Assembly (NCBI RefSeq): GCF_004376845.1 | Contig: NZ_SNUW01000004.1 | Location: forward strand, 1-64,000 | Direction of reading: 5' to 3' | Length of the DNA stretch: 64,000 nt | Source of the DNA: Psychromonas algarum | GTDB taxonomy: Bacteria; Pseudomonadota; Gammaproteobacteria; Enterobacterales; Psychromonadaceae | In this document: positions 8,955 to 18,242 of the stretch, piece after piece | Layout: each line of letters opens with the position of its first letter | Numbering within the stretch: the first letter of the stretch is position 1 | The notes under the pieces: model-generated | What the model was told of the DNA's origin: nothing | What the model saw: only the letters and a program-made list of their open reading frames with translations | Databases searched by the model: none | Translations under genes and position numbers: made by a program

Positions 8955-10355
8955 ATGCCTACAAATAATTTAAAAGTTGGCGTTCAATCGTTAGGACGTT
9001 TCTTAAGTGGAATGGTAATGCCCAACATTGGAGCCTTTATTGCCTGGGGCTTAATTACTGCATTATTTATACCTACAGGTTGGTGGCCAAATGAAAGTAT
9101 GGCAAAACTTGTCGGTCCAATGATTTTATACCTCTTACCATTATTGATAGGTTATACCGGCGGTAAGATGGTTGGTGGTGAGCGAGGAGCTGTCGCGGGA
9201 GCCGTAACAACAATGGGTGTTATTGTTGGTACCGATATTCCAATGTTTATGGGGGCAATGATAGCCGGCCCATTAGGTGGTTACGCCATTTCTAAATTTG
9301 ATCTTTTAGTGCATGAGAAAATTAAACCTGGTTTTGAAATGCTAGTGAATAATTTTTCGCTTGGTATTATTGCCATGATCACCGCATTACTCGCATATGT
9401 AGTAGTTGGTCCGGTAATATCAACTGTCACCGTTGCATTAGGTGATGGTGTTGGATGGATTGTTGAACAATCATTGTTGCCTCTTGTTTCAATCATTGTT
9501 GAACCTGCAAAAATTCTTTTTCTTAACAATGCAATTAATCATGGCGTATTCACACCATTAGGCGCAGAACAATCCGCTCAAATTGGCTCATCTATCTATT
9601 ATCTAATTGAAACTAACCCTGGCCCAGGTCTAGGTATATTACTTGCTTATATGTTTATAGGAAAAGGTACCGCTCAAAAGTCTGCATATGGCGCATCAAT
9701 TATTCACTTCTTTGGCGGGATCCATGAAATTTATTTCCCTTATGTATTAATGAAACCTCGTTTAATTTTTGCAGCTATTGCTGGGGGAATGGCTGGTATT
9801 GCATTCAACATGATAACTGGGAATGCATTAGTGGGTCCACCATCACCAGGGTCTGTATTTGCACTCGTACTTATGTCAACTAACGGTACAGGTATTTTAT
9901 TAACTTTAGGGTCAATTGCAGTAGCAACAATTACATCATTTGTGGTAGCTGCTCTAATAATTCGTACCGACTCAACTGAAGCCAATGATTTAGCTGGCGC
10001 ATCAGCAACGATAGAAGCCAATAAAGCAGAGGCTAAAGGCCAAACACCATCAGCTACAGAAACGACAGCAACTGCAGGCACAGTAAATATCAAATCAATC
10101 GTAGTCGCATGTGATGCAGGTATGGGTTCATCTGCAATGGGGGCAACTGTATTAAGAGGAAAAATTGATCAAGCAGGGTTAGATATTAAAGTGACTAATG
10201 CTGCTATTAATGACTTAACAGACGCTGACATTGTCATCACACAAGAAGAGTTAACAGCACGAGCAAAATTAAAATTACCTAATGCAAAACACATGAGCAT
10301 TGGAAACTTTATGGATGCTAGTTTTTATGATGAATTAGTTAAAAGTTTATCGTAA
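8955..10355 (+). CDS. PTS permease EIICB, mannitol family
   Basis: Imports and phosphorylates a sugar or sugar alcohol. It has 466 residues. About residues 1-335 are the membrane EIIC domain, with the mannitol-family sequences MVMPNIGAFIAWGLITALF, the NNAINHGVFTPLG motif and GGIHEIYFPYVLMKP. An alanine/threonine-rich linker follows, then an EIIB domain whose phosphocysteine is C386 in VVACDAGMGSSAMGA. There is no EIIA domain, unlike E. coli MtlA, which fits the separate EIIA gene upstream. The neighbours lack a normal mannitol-1-phosphate dehydrogenase, so the substrate may not be mannitol. Confidence 0.93.
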   Translation: MPTNNLKVGVQSLGRFLSGMVMPNIGAFIAWGLITALFIPTGWWPNESMAKLVGPMILYLLPLLIGYTGGKMVGGERGAVAGAVTTMGVIVGTDIPMFMGAMIAGPLGGYAISKFDLLVHEKIKPGFEMLVNNFSLGIIAMITALLAYVVVGPVISTVTVALGDGVGWIVEQSLLPLVSIIVEPAKILFLNNAINHGVFTPLGAEQSAQIGSSIYYLIETNPGPGLGILLAYMFIGKGTAQKSAYGASIIHFFGGIHEIYFPYVLMKPRLIFAAIAGGMAGIAFNMITGNALVGPPSPGSVFALVLMSTNGTGILLTLGSIAVATITSFVVAALIIRTDSTEANDLAGASATIEANKAEAKGQTPSATETTATAGTVNIKSIVVACDAGMGSSAMGATVLRGKIDQAGLDIKVTNAAINDLTDADIVITQEELTARAKLKLPNAKHMSIGNFMDASFYDELVKSLS

Positions 10356-10413
10356 AAAAGAGTTCCAAAAACGGGTTACAAATAACCAGTGTTAATAGAG
10401 TTAATTACCATAT

Positions 10414-10449
10414 AGAGCCGAAGTAATTAAATATAAATCGGCTCTTTTA
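10414..10449 (+). terminator. intra-operon hairpin with T-run
   Basis: Stem AGAGCCGA / TCGGCTCT with a 16-base loop followed by TTTT, between the EIICB gene and the EIIA-HPr-EI gene. It may attenuate transcription so that the permease is made in excess over the phosphotransfer protein, or protect the upstream mRNA end. Confidence 0.5.
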
Positions 10450-10491
10450 ACACTAAATATGATTACCTTTAACTAATATGAGTTGAATCCT

Positions 10492-13107
10492 ATGTCCTTT
10501 TTAAAAAAACTATTTAACACAACTGAACAAACGCCAGCTGTTGAAGAAAAGACAGAAAAATTACAACAACCTTCATCCAAGGTGCAGGGTGAACCTAATA
10601 AACTGAGCGTTGAATTAGACCAGATTCATTTACAACAAACATTCACCAATAAAGAGCAAGTCCTTACTTTTATTGCTGACAACATGGCTAAATTAGGCTT
10701 TGTAAATGGTAATTACCTTGATGCATTAACAGAAAGAGAAGAGAAAGTAAGTACTTACCTTATTAATGGAGTTGCCATTCCACATGGTGTTAATGAAGCA
10801 AAAGCATTAGTCACTAAAACAGGTGTTATTATTGTTCAAGTTCCTGCTGGCATTACATGGAATAAACAAGGCGATATTGCTAAATTAATCGTTGGCATCG
10901 CAGCTGCAAATAATGACCACCTGGCATTATTACAAAAACTCACTGCAGTGGTTATGGATCAAGCACTATCAGAAAGCTTAGCAAATACAGATGATGCTTA
11001 TCAGATCATTCAAGCTTTAGGAGCAGAAAGCCAAGCTCAACCTACCATTGCAAAAGATTTTGATACTTCAAAACAAGCAACGATTGTAGATAAAGCCGGA
11101 CTACATGCACGTCCAGCCAGCTTGTTAGCAGAACAAGCATCTACTTTTGCCAATACAGAAATCTCTATACGTAATGAGAACCAAAGTGCCAATGCAAAGT
11201 CTATGGCAGCACTTTTAACCATAGGTGCTAAATATGGCGATGCTATTATGGTTTCTGCACAAGGAGAACAAGCTCAAGCCGCAGTAGACACTTTAGTTAA
11301 ACTAATTAATGAAGGATTAGATAACGAAACTGATAGTGAAAATGCAAACTACAATCCGCTATCTGGATTACCTGCTTTATCTAACCCTGTAGGTGACAAT
11401 ATATTTAACGGTCTAGCAGCTTCTCCAGGAATAGCGATGGCAAACAGCTATTTATTAAAAACAGTCAATAGAGAAATACAACAAATAGCGGACGACCCTG
11501 CTGTCGAATTAGCAACATTACAAGATGCGCAACAAAAAGCAATCATACAAACCGAAGAAATTTATCAGAAGCTATTGGAGAAAGCACCTAATGAAGCTGC
11601 TATCTTAAAAGCGCAAAAACAACTACTCAATGATGAAACAATTAATCAAGAAAGTGAAAAGTTAATCACACAAGGTAATAGTGCGGCATGGGCATGGCAG
11701 CAATCTATTGAATTGCAAATTGAAGCATTAACTGTCATTGAAGATGAACGTTTACGAGCTCGTATCGCAGATTTAGCAGATATCAGAGAACGCGTCATTA
11801 ATATTATCCTACCCTCAGAGGATAATATTAGCTACCCAGATACTGATTTTATTTTACTGGCTAGTGATCTAACACCTTCACAAACAGCCGGGTTAGAAGG
11901 TACTCCTATTAAAGGAATAGCAACAGAATTAGGTGGACCTAATAGTCACATGGCAATACTGTCACGAGCTTTAGGGATCCCAGCTGTTGTAGGTATTGGT
12001 TCAGGAAAACTATCTAATATTAGTGAAGGACAAAAGGTGATTTTAGATCCCCAGTCCGCAACATTAATTGTCACACCAGATCAAACAACACAAGAAAAAG
12101 CACTACAATCATTACAAACATGGCAAGAAATGCAAGAGCAAGAAGCATTACATCAACATGAACCGGCCATCACTTTAGACGGTAGACATATTGATATAGT
12201 TTGTAATATAGCAAAACCACAAGATGCTGCTTGTATTTTAGAAAATGGAGGTGAAGGTGCAGGTTTACTACGTACAGAATTTCTTTTTGAATCATCACAG
12301 CAAGAACCTTCTATTGAAGAGCAAATAACCGCATTAAAAAGTATCGCAGGTAAATTAGGAGATAAACAATTAGTTATTCGTACTGCTGATATTGGTGGAG
12401 ATAAACCTGTCTCATGGATGGATATGCCCCATGAAGATAATCCCTTTTTAGGTATACGTGGTGTTCGTTTATCTTTTCAACACGAAGATATGTTTAAACG
12501 TCAACTTGAGGCGATTTATCGTACTGCTATTTGGCAACATGAAAGCATAGGGAAATGTGGCATCCATATTATGTTTCCTATGATAGCTAAGATATCAGAA
12601 TGGCATCGAGCTAAAGATCTCGCAGAGCTAGTACGCGCAGAGCTTAACGCTCCTAAACTCCCTCTAGGTATTATGATTGAAGTACCTTCTGCAGCACTAG
12701 TCGCTGATAACCTAGCTAAAGAAGTAGACTTCTTTTCTATCGGTTCAAATGACTTAACTCAATACACCTTAGCCATGGATCGATTAAACCCACATTTATG
12801 TAATGCGGCTGACAGCTACCACCCTGGATTATTACGTTTAATTAAAATGACGGTTGATGCTGCTGATGCTAACGGAAAATGGGTTGGTGTTTGTGGAAAT
12901 ATGGCAGCCGACCCAAAAATTGCATGTTTATTAGTAGGCTTAGGTGTACATGAATTATCTGTAAGCCCTGTCAATGTCCCTGCGGTAAAAAATATTTTAC
13001 GTAGTGTCTCATTTGAGAAATTACAGAAAAAAGCACAAAAAGCACTGAACATGTGCAGTTCAGAATCAGTAATGGAAATGTACAAAACCCACGATGACTT
13101 GCTTTAA
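10492..13107 (+). CDS. EIIA-HPr-EI multiphosphoryl transfer protein
   Basis: A fusion of three PTS phosphocarriers, 871 residues from the ATG at 10492 (an upstream TTG at 10483 is less likely). Domains in order: mannitol/fructose-type EIIA with H98 in VAIPHGV; HPr with H205 in GLHARPAS; Enzyme I with H486 in GGPNSHMAIL and the C-terminal cysteine C801 in VCGNMAAD. All four key residues are present, so it can in principle carry phosphate from PEP to EIIB without the general PTS proteins. The architecture is like the FruB/PtsA class, but the first domain and partner permease are mannitol-type. Confidence 0.93.
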   Translation: MSFLKKLFNTTEQTPAVEEKTEKLQQPSSKVQGEPNKLSVELDQIHLQQTFTNKEQVLTFIADNMAKLGFVNGNYLDALTEREEKVSTYLINGVAIPHGVNEAKALVTKTGVIIVQVPAGITWNKQGDIAKLIVGIAAANNDHLALLQKLTAVVMDQALSESLANTDDAYQIIQALGAESQAQPTIAKDFDTSKQATIVDKAGLHARPASLLAEQASTFANTEISIRNENQSANAKSMAALLTIGAKYGDAIMVSAQGEQAQAAVDTLVKLINEGLDNETDSENANYNPLSGLPALSNPVGDNIFNGLAASPGIAMANSYLLKTVNREIQQIADDPAVELATLQDAQQKAIIQTEEIYQKLLEKAPNEAAILKAQKQLLNDETINQESEKLITQGNSAAWAWQQSIELQIEALTVIEDERLRARIADLADIRERVINIILPSEDNISYPDTDFILLASDLTPSQTAGLEGTPIKGIATELGGPNSHMAILSRALGIPAVVGIGSGKLSNISEGQKVILDPQSATLIVTPDQTTQEKALQSLQTWQEMQEQEALHQHEPAITLDGRHIDIVCNIAKPQDAACILENGGEGAGLLRTEFLFESSQQEPSIEEQITALKSIAGKLGDKQLVIRTADIGGDKPVSWMDMPHEDNPFLGIRGVRLSFQHEDMFKRQLEAIYRTAIWQHESIGKCGIHIMFPMIAKISEWHRAKDLAELVRAELNAPKLPLGIMIEVPSAALVADNLAKEVDFFSIGSNDLTQYTLAMDRLNPHLCNAADSYHPGLLRLIKMTVDAADANGKWVGVCGNMAADPKIACLLVGLGVHELSVSPVNVPAVKNILRSVSFEKLQKKAQKALNMCSSESVMEMYKTHDDLL

Positions 13108-13149
13108 CAGAACATTCTAATTTAAATATTATTGAAATGAGGTAGCACC

Positions 13150-14889
13150 ATGACTAGCCAATATAAAAAATATCAAGATCTAAGCAACCCTATTCCAAGT
13201 AATACAATTACATGGAATATGTACGGAGCAGGTGTCGAAAACATAGGTAAAAATAATCAGCCTGAATCATTTGATGTGCCAGAGCCAGCGGATAACCAAC
13301 TACTCGTTCGTGTTGATGCGGTTGGCTTATGTTTCTCTGATGTAAAACTGATCAACCAAGGTAGTAAGCACCCTAAATTATATAACCGAGATTTAAGTAA
13401 AGAACCGACTCGATTAGGTCACGAAGCAACGTTAACTATCATTAAAGTTGGTGAAAAACTAAATAATGATTTCAAAGTGGGTGAACGCTATGCGGTACAA
13501 CCAGATATTTATCAAAATGGGAAAAGCACTGCTTACGGTTACACTGTTCCAGGTGGATTAACTCAATACCACTTAATTGGCCCTGAAGTATTAGAAACTG
13601 ATGCAGGCTCTTGTTTATTAAAAGTATCTGATAAATTAGGTTTTGCTGAGTCAGCACTATTGGAACCATGGGGATGTGTTTGGGCTTCTTATACACAACG
13701 CCGTCGTTTACAACCAAAAGAGCAAGGCATTATGTGGATTGTAGGTCAAACCGATGACACTACAGAATATCAATTTAGTAATGGCTTACAGTCACCTGCA
13801 ACCGTGGTATTAACCAATGTTTCAGAACAACTCACGGCATTAATAAAAGAAACAGCTCAAAATGTCATCATTCGCAATGATATTAGCATTGATAACTTAG
13901 CCGAAGTGAGTGAAGAATTAACTGGTGGAACAGGTTTTGATGACATTGTTGTACTATCTCCACACTCTGCAAAGGCATTAACAACCATTGCTAAACATGT
14001 TGCACGTCGAGGCACCATGAATATGGTAGGGAAAAAAGCAGTTGATGGTTTAGTTGATGCCGATGTCGGCCGCTTACATTACGATTACGTTGCATTTATA
14101 GGTAATCACGGCACCAATATTGCTGACTCTTATGGTGAAGAACGTAACCGCTGTGATTTACGTAAAGATGGCTTTTCAGTATTTGTAGGTGCAGGCGGTC
14201 CTATGGGTCAAATGCATGTGCAACGAGCAATCGAATTAAAAAATGGCCCTCGCCAAGTTATCGTGACTGATATTAATGATCAACGTTTAGCAGAAATAAA
14301 AGCCCGCTTTGCCACTATTACTGCCTCTAATAACTGTGAATTAATCACCTTCAACCCAATTAATAACCCACAAACATTACCAGAGTTTGTTAAACAGCAA
14401 AGCCAAGGTAAAGGTGCAGATGATGTGGTGGTGTGTGTACCGAATGCAGGCATTATGGCAGAATCAGCTACTTTCATGAAAGATGATGGTATGTTGGTAT
14501 TATTTGCCGGTGTTCCAAATGGCACTCTTGCACCTGTTGACTTCAGCTCGATCTATTTAAACAATGCTCAATACACAGGTACATCTGGGTTAACCATTGC
14601 AGACCAAACAGTAGTCATGGATAACACTATCGCGGGTAATATCGCACCAGCAATTTGTGTGGCTGCGATTGGTGGCATGAATGTAGCTAAAGCAGGCATT
14701 GAAGCAATGATTGATGCGAAATTCCCAGGGAAAATACTAATATTCCCACAATTGGTCGATCTACCTTTACTGGGTATCGATGAATTAGCTGAGAAATTAC
14801 CAGAAGTTGCTAATGCTTTAGGTGAAGGCAATACTTGGAATATCGCAGCAGAACAAGCATTATTTGAAGCCTTTATTAAGGATGCATAA
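13150..14889 (+). CDS. long zinc-dependent (sorbose-phosphate reductase-like) dehydrogenase
   Basis: A medium-chain dehydrogenase of 579 residues, well above the ~350-410 usual. The N-terminal GroES-like domain has a probable zinc cysteine in VGLCFSDVK, histidine and glutamate in RLGHEAT, and a further glutamate in LLEPWGC. A nucleotide-fold-like segment with no glycine motif (starts IMWIVGQTDD) follows. A second Rossmann domain has VFVGAGGPMGQMH. The stretch VVCVPNAGIMAESATF to YTGTSGLT resembles L-sorbose-1-phosphate reductase. It probably interconverts a polyol phosphate and a ketose phosphate. Shine-Dalgarno GAGGT precedes the ATG; the stop overlaps the next start (TAATG). Confidence 0.85.
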   Translation: MTSQYKKYQDLSNPIPSNTITWNMYGAGVENIGKNNQPESFDVPEPADNQLLVRVDAVGLCFSDVKLINQGSKHPKLYNRDLSKEPTRLGHEATLTIIKVGEKLNNDFKVGERYAVQPDIYQNGKSTAYGYTVPGGLTQYHLIGPEVLETDAGSCLLKVSDKLGFAESALLEPWGCVWASYTQRRRLQPKEQGIMWIVGQTDDTTEYQFSNGLQSPATVVLTNVSEQLTALIKETAQNVIIRNDISIDNLAEVSEELTGGTGFDDIVVLSPHSAKALTTIAKHVARRGTMNMVGKKAVDGLVDADVGRLHYDYVAFIGNHGTNIADSYGEERNRCDLRKDGFSVFVGAGGPMGQMHVQRAIELKNGPRQVIVTDINDQRLAEIKARFATITASNNCELITFNPINNPQTLPEFVKQQSQGKGADDVVVCVPNAGIMAESATFMKDDGMLVLFAGVPNGTLAPVDFSSIYLNNAQYTGTSGLTIADQTVVMDNTIAGNIAPAICVAAIGGMNVAKAGIEAMIDAKFPGKILIFPQLVDLPLLGIDELAEKLPEVANALGEGNTWNIAAEQALFEAFIKDA

Positions 14890-15809
14890 TGATTTATACA
14901 TTAACACTTAACCCAGCTGTTGATTTGGAACTACAGATAGATCAGTTTCAATTCAATAGTGTGGCACGAGCGAAAAATTCTCGTATGGACTGTGGCGGAA
15001 AAGGTTTTAATGTTTCACGCATGTTACGTAATGTAAATATAGAAAGTACTGCAATGGGCTTCATTGGGGGTTATAACGGTCAACGCTTACAAACAGAATT
15101 GACTTCATTAGGTATCAAAACTAATTTTACTGAAATTAGTGGAGAGACTCGTACCAATGTATCTATTGTTGCACATGGTGAACAACGTCATATAAAAGTG
15201 AATGAAACAGGCCCTGAAATATCTAGTGTCGAATTAGCCAATTTAATTACTGCAATAAAGCAAAATTTAAAAGCAGGTGATTGGTGGGTATTAGGCGGCA
15301 GTTTGCCCTCTGGTGTTGATAGCACTATTTATGCAGAGCTTATTACATTAATTGAAAATGCAGGCGCATTTGCAGTCTTAGATTCAAGTGGTGAAGCATT
15401 AAGGTTAGGTTGTTTAGCCAAACCTACTTTAGCAAAACCTAACCTAGATGAGGCGAAAGAGCTATTAGGGCTATCAGATGAAGGACTAGATGATGCAGAT
15501 CTTTGGTGTAAAGCGCTAGCAAAACAAGGGCCTAAAAACTTAGTCGTATCATTAGGTGAAGAAGGCGCATTATACGTATCAGGACAAGCATTTAAAAAAA
15601 TAAGCAGCCCTGAAATAATCGAAGCTAATCCAATCGGTGCAGGTGATTCAATGGTGGCGGGAATCGTCTGGAGATTAAGTTTAGGGGAAACTTTACAGAA
15701 AGCATTACCATACGGTCTTGCCTGTGGCGCAGCAACAGCCAGTCGCCCCGGAACAGAGCTTGGATCATTAGAACAAGTCACTGAATTGGTTCATTCAATT
15801 AAAATTTAG
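14889..15809 (+). CDS. 1-phosphofructokinase / tagatose-6-phosphate kinase family
   Basis: A 306-residue PfkB-fold kinase. The substrate-end motif CGGKGFNVSRMLRN and the ATP/anion-hole motif NPIGAGDSMVAGIVWR are both present. The family phosphorylates fructose-1-phosphate, fructose-6-phosphate or tagatose-6-phosphate to a bisphosphate. Its start overlaps the dehydrogenase stop by one base, which implies tight co-translation, so its substrate is probably the ketose phosphate made by that enzyme. No aldolase gene is in the cluster, so the bisphosphate would need a general aldolase. The precise sugar cannot be decided from the sequence. Confidence 0.9.
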   Translation: MIYTLTLNPAVDLELQIDQFQFNSVARAKNSRMDCGGKGFNVSRMLRNVNIESTAMGFIGGYNGQRLQTELTSLGIKTNFTEISGETRTNVSIVAHGEQRHIKVNETGPEISSVELANLITAIKQNLKAGDWWVLGGSLPSGVDSTIYAELITLIENAGAFAVLDSSGEALRLGCLAKPTLAKPNLDEAKELLGLSDEGLDDADLWCKALAKQGPKNLVVSLGEEGALYVSGQAFKKISSPEIIEANPIGAGDSMVAGIVWRLSLGETLQKALPYGLACGAATASRPGTELGSLEQVTELVHSIKI

Positions 15810-15812
15810 TTA

Positions 15813-15844
15813 ATATGCCACCTTAACTTTTTAAGTTGGCATAT
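15813..15844 (+). terminator. hairpin after PTS operon
   Basis: A 14-bp stem (one mismatch) from ATATGCCA to TGGCATAT with a 4-base loop, directly after the kinase stop codon. There is no T-run, so it may be an mRNA 3'-end stabiliser or a rho-dependent stop. Confidence 0.5.
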
Positions 15845-15867
15845 AAGATCCAGTAATACGAACGAAT

Positions 15868-15903
15868 AATAACTACATTCTATTAATGTGGAATGTAGTT
15901 ATT
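15868..15903. terminator. hairpin between convergent genes
   Basis: Perfect 13-bp inverted repeat AATAACTACATTC / GAATGTAGTTATT with a 10-base loop between the rightward kinase gene and the leftward M48 gene. It probably serves as a transcription end for one or both, although the flanking U-runs are weak. Confidence 0.55.
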
Positions 15904-15924
15904 TACGTTACTTGTCACTTATGA

Positions 15925-16713
15925 TTAAAGTAGGCACTGAGGTCTAGCGTGAGTACTTTTAGGTAAGCTTTTTAGCTCTTGTTGTAAGTTTTGAATACGT
16001 GTTTTATTCGATGGATGTGTTGAGAGAAATTCCATTGGTTCATTCCCACCTGATGCAACAGCCATATTTTTCCATAGATCAACACTTTGCTGAGGATCGA
16101 ATCCAGCATTATTCATTAATTTTAATCCAATGATATCTGCTTCTGATTCTTGCGCTCTCCCATAAGGCATAATAATACCATATTCAACACCTAACCCTAA
16201 TGCAGCCATTCCCATCTCTTGGTATTCACTACCTTCAATCATCGCTTTACCAGCGTCACTTCCATAACCAGCAATTTTAGTATTAGATAATCGCTCATTA
16301 GAATGGTTAGCTTGAACATGAGCTATTTCATGTCCAATGACAGCTGCTAGCTGATCTTGGTTTTTTGCGACATTAAGTAATCCAGTGTAAACACCAATTT
16401 TACCACCAGGTAATGCAAAGGCATTAATTTGTGGACTATCGAAGACAACAACTTCCCATTGATCAAAATCGGGCTGTTTGCCTAAAGTATTGGTAATGCT
16501 AGTACTAACACACTGAACATAAGTGTTAATTTTAGGGTCTGAATTGATTTTTTCTTGTTTTTTCATCTCTGCAAAAGATTGCTCACCTAACTGCGCCATT
16601 TCAGGGCCATCAAATAATAAAACTTGATTACGCCCTGTAGGAGATGATGTAACACAAGCACTTAATAGCACCGATGTACTTAACAAGAATAAAGTTGATA
16701 TTGAATATTTCAT
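15925..16713 (-). CDS. M48 metalloprotease lipoprotein, LoiP-like
   Basis: A 262-residue zinc protease exported and lipid-anchored in the cell envelope. The signal peptide ends in the lipobox LSAC with cysteine 20. The active site is VIGHEIAHVQANH, and the third zinc ligand is probably the glutamate in the downstream SEADIIG. Length and the NAFALPGGKIGVYTGLL stretch match the LoiP/YggG group, which degrades or processes envelope proteins under stress in E. coli. The gene stands alone. A distinct, longer M48 lipoprotein is found at 53119. Confidence 0.88.
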   Translation of the reverse strand: MKYSISTLFLLSTSVLLSACVTSSPTGRNQVLLFDGPEMAQLGEQSFAEMKKQEKINSDPKINTYVQCVSTSITNTLGKQPDFDQWEVVVFDSPQINAFALPGGKIGVYTGLLNVAKNQDQLAAVIGHEIAHVQANHSNERLSNTKIAGYGSDAGKAMIEGSEYQEMGMAALGLGVEYGIIMPYGRAQESEADIIGLKLMNNAGFDPQQSVDLWKNMAVASGGNEPMEFLSTHPSNKTRIQNLQQELKSLPKSTHARPQCLL

Positions 16714-16794
16714 CTATAAATCCATTTTTAAATTGATATTTGAATGACAATTATGTCAGTCTAAAGATGAGAATACTAATATATTATTGTTTAG

Positions 16795-18000
16795 TTAACT
16801 TTCATTATGTTCTTGATGCCAATGTTGATATTGAGGCAAGCACATAATAATTAATAATAGAACCGCACTTCCCCCGATCATAATGGCACTTGCATAGGGA
16901 GCTGTCAGGGGTGTTTGCTGTATAAGTCCAGTTAATAATGCAGCACCGCTCATTTGTATACAGCCTAATATAGCGCTTGCCGTACCTGCTCGCTCTCCAA
17001 AGGCACTAAGTGCCATCGAAGTCGCAGGGCCTAACAACAAAGCAAAACCAATACATAACAACAACATTGGAAGCATAAAAAAGAACCCTCCTATTAAAGG
17101 AGTATTGGCAGGAATTTGCTGCATAATAAGTTGAACAAAAGCAGATAATAACATTAAATATAATGCGCTATTAACCGTTTTGTGATTACCAAGTTTTTTA
17201 ATTACTTTGGGAGCAACAAAACAAGCAATAATATTAATCACCGCATTAAAACCAAATAAATAGCTAAAAGTTAACTCAGTTAATCCTAAGTGTTTAATAA
17301 TCCAACTCGGTGAATAGGATACATAAGTTAATATAGAGGCCATGCCAAGCATACAAGTGAGTGCATAGAAAACAAAGTGACTATTGTTTAGGATAGGTTG
17401 ATAGCGTTTCCAATTATATAATCGACCGCTTGCTTGAGTAGCCTTAGGACGTGTTTCAGGTAACTTAAAAGCAACAACAAATAAAACCAATACAGCAAAT
17501 AACATCATAAAAATAAATGTTGAACGCCAACCGAATTGTAATGCAAGTAACCCACCTAACGTTGGAGCTAAAGCAGGGATAACGCAAATAACACCATTTA
17601 AATAACTATAATAATGTGCGCTTTGTTGTGAATTAAAGCTATCTCTAACGGCACTAAATACAACAATAGAAGTGGCACAAGCTGCTATACCTTGTAAAAC
17701 TCGAGCAAATTGTAAGTATTGGAAATCAACAACTAAGGCGGCTAACAGACTACTCGCGATATATAAACAAACACCAAAAAGTGCGATGGGACGTCGTCCA
17801 AAACGATCGGCAAGAGGCCCGATCAGAATTTGCCCAATCCCCATTGCGAACATAAATAGAACAAGTGTTGATTGCACTTGTGTATCAGAAACTGAAAACT
17901 CAAGGGCCATTTCAGGCATTGATGGTAAATAAATATCAATAGCAAGTGGGCTTAATACCACCATCATCATTAAAATAGGTAATAATTTACGGGTCATCAT
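16795..18000 (-). CDS. Bcr/CflA-type multidrug efflux MFS transporter
   Basis: A 401-residue, 12-helix major facilitator. The N-terminus with SPLAIDIYLPSMPEMALEF is characteristic of the Bcr/CflA drug-proton antiporter group. The conserved loop GPLADRFGRRPIALFG follows helix 2. The family exports bicyclomycin, chloramphenicol and related compounds, and sometimes sulphur compounds such as cysteine. It is a single gene upstream (on the minus strand) of the M48 gene, with an 81-base gap. The actual substrate is unknown. Confidence 0.88.
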   Translation of the reverse strand: MMTRKLLPILMMMVVLSPLAIDIYLPSMPEMALEFSVSDTQVQSTLVLFMFAMGIGQILIGPLADRFGRRPIALFGVCLYIASSLLAALVVDFQYLQFARVLQGIAACATSIVVFSAVRDSFNSQQSAHYYSYLNGVICVIPALAPTLGGLLALQFGWRSTFIFMMLFAVLVLFVVAFKLPETRPKATQASGRLYNWKRYQPILNNSHFVFYALTCMLGMASILTYVSYSPSWIIKHLGLTELTFSYLFGFNAVINIIACFVAPKVIKKLGNHKTVNSALYLMLLSAFVQLIMQQIPANTPLIGGFFFMLPMLLLCIGFALLLGPATSMALSAFGERAGTASAILGCIQMSGAALLTGLIQQTPLTAPYASAIMIGGSAVLLLIIMCLPQYQHWHQEHNES

Positions 18001-18194
18001 CAGTTCCTTTTAAAAACATGCTTTTTGTTTTCTATTTTATTCATACCGATCACATTAAATATGTTATCTAAATTTTGTACAGAAAAAACAATGGTAGACT
18101 CACGATGAGGTGAACTATTTTAACCAACAAAATAGGTAAATAATTTATTGTGATTGGTATATATGCCACTCAATGACCGGTTTACATAAGCAAT

Positions 18195-18218
18195 AAAAAA
18201 GGCGCTAATAAGCGCCTT
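18195..18218 (-). terminator. terminator of branched-chain aminotransferase
   Basis: Stem AAGGCGCT / AGCGCCTT with an AATA loop. The A-run on the left becomes a U-run for leftward transcription out of the gene at 18243. Confidence 0.85.
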
Positions 18219-18242
18219 CATTATTAGAAAGTAGGTTATGAA

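Noticed and set aside
15329-15781. 150-codon minus-strand ORF inside the phosphofructokinase-like gene
   Set aside because: Antisense to a clear kinase with intact motifs; proline/serine-rich low-complexity translation.
7439-15809. Idea that the PTS locus is a recently acquired island
   Set aside because: Base composition and codon style look the same as neighbours, and no integrase, tRNA or direct repeats flank it.
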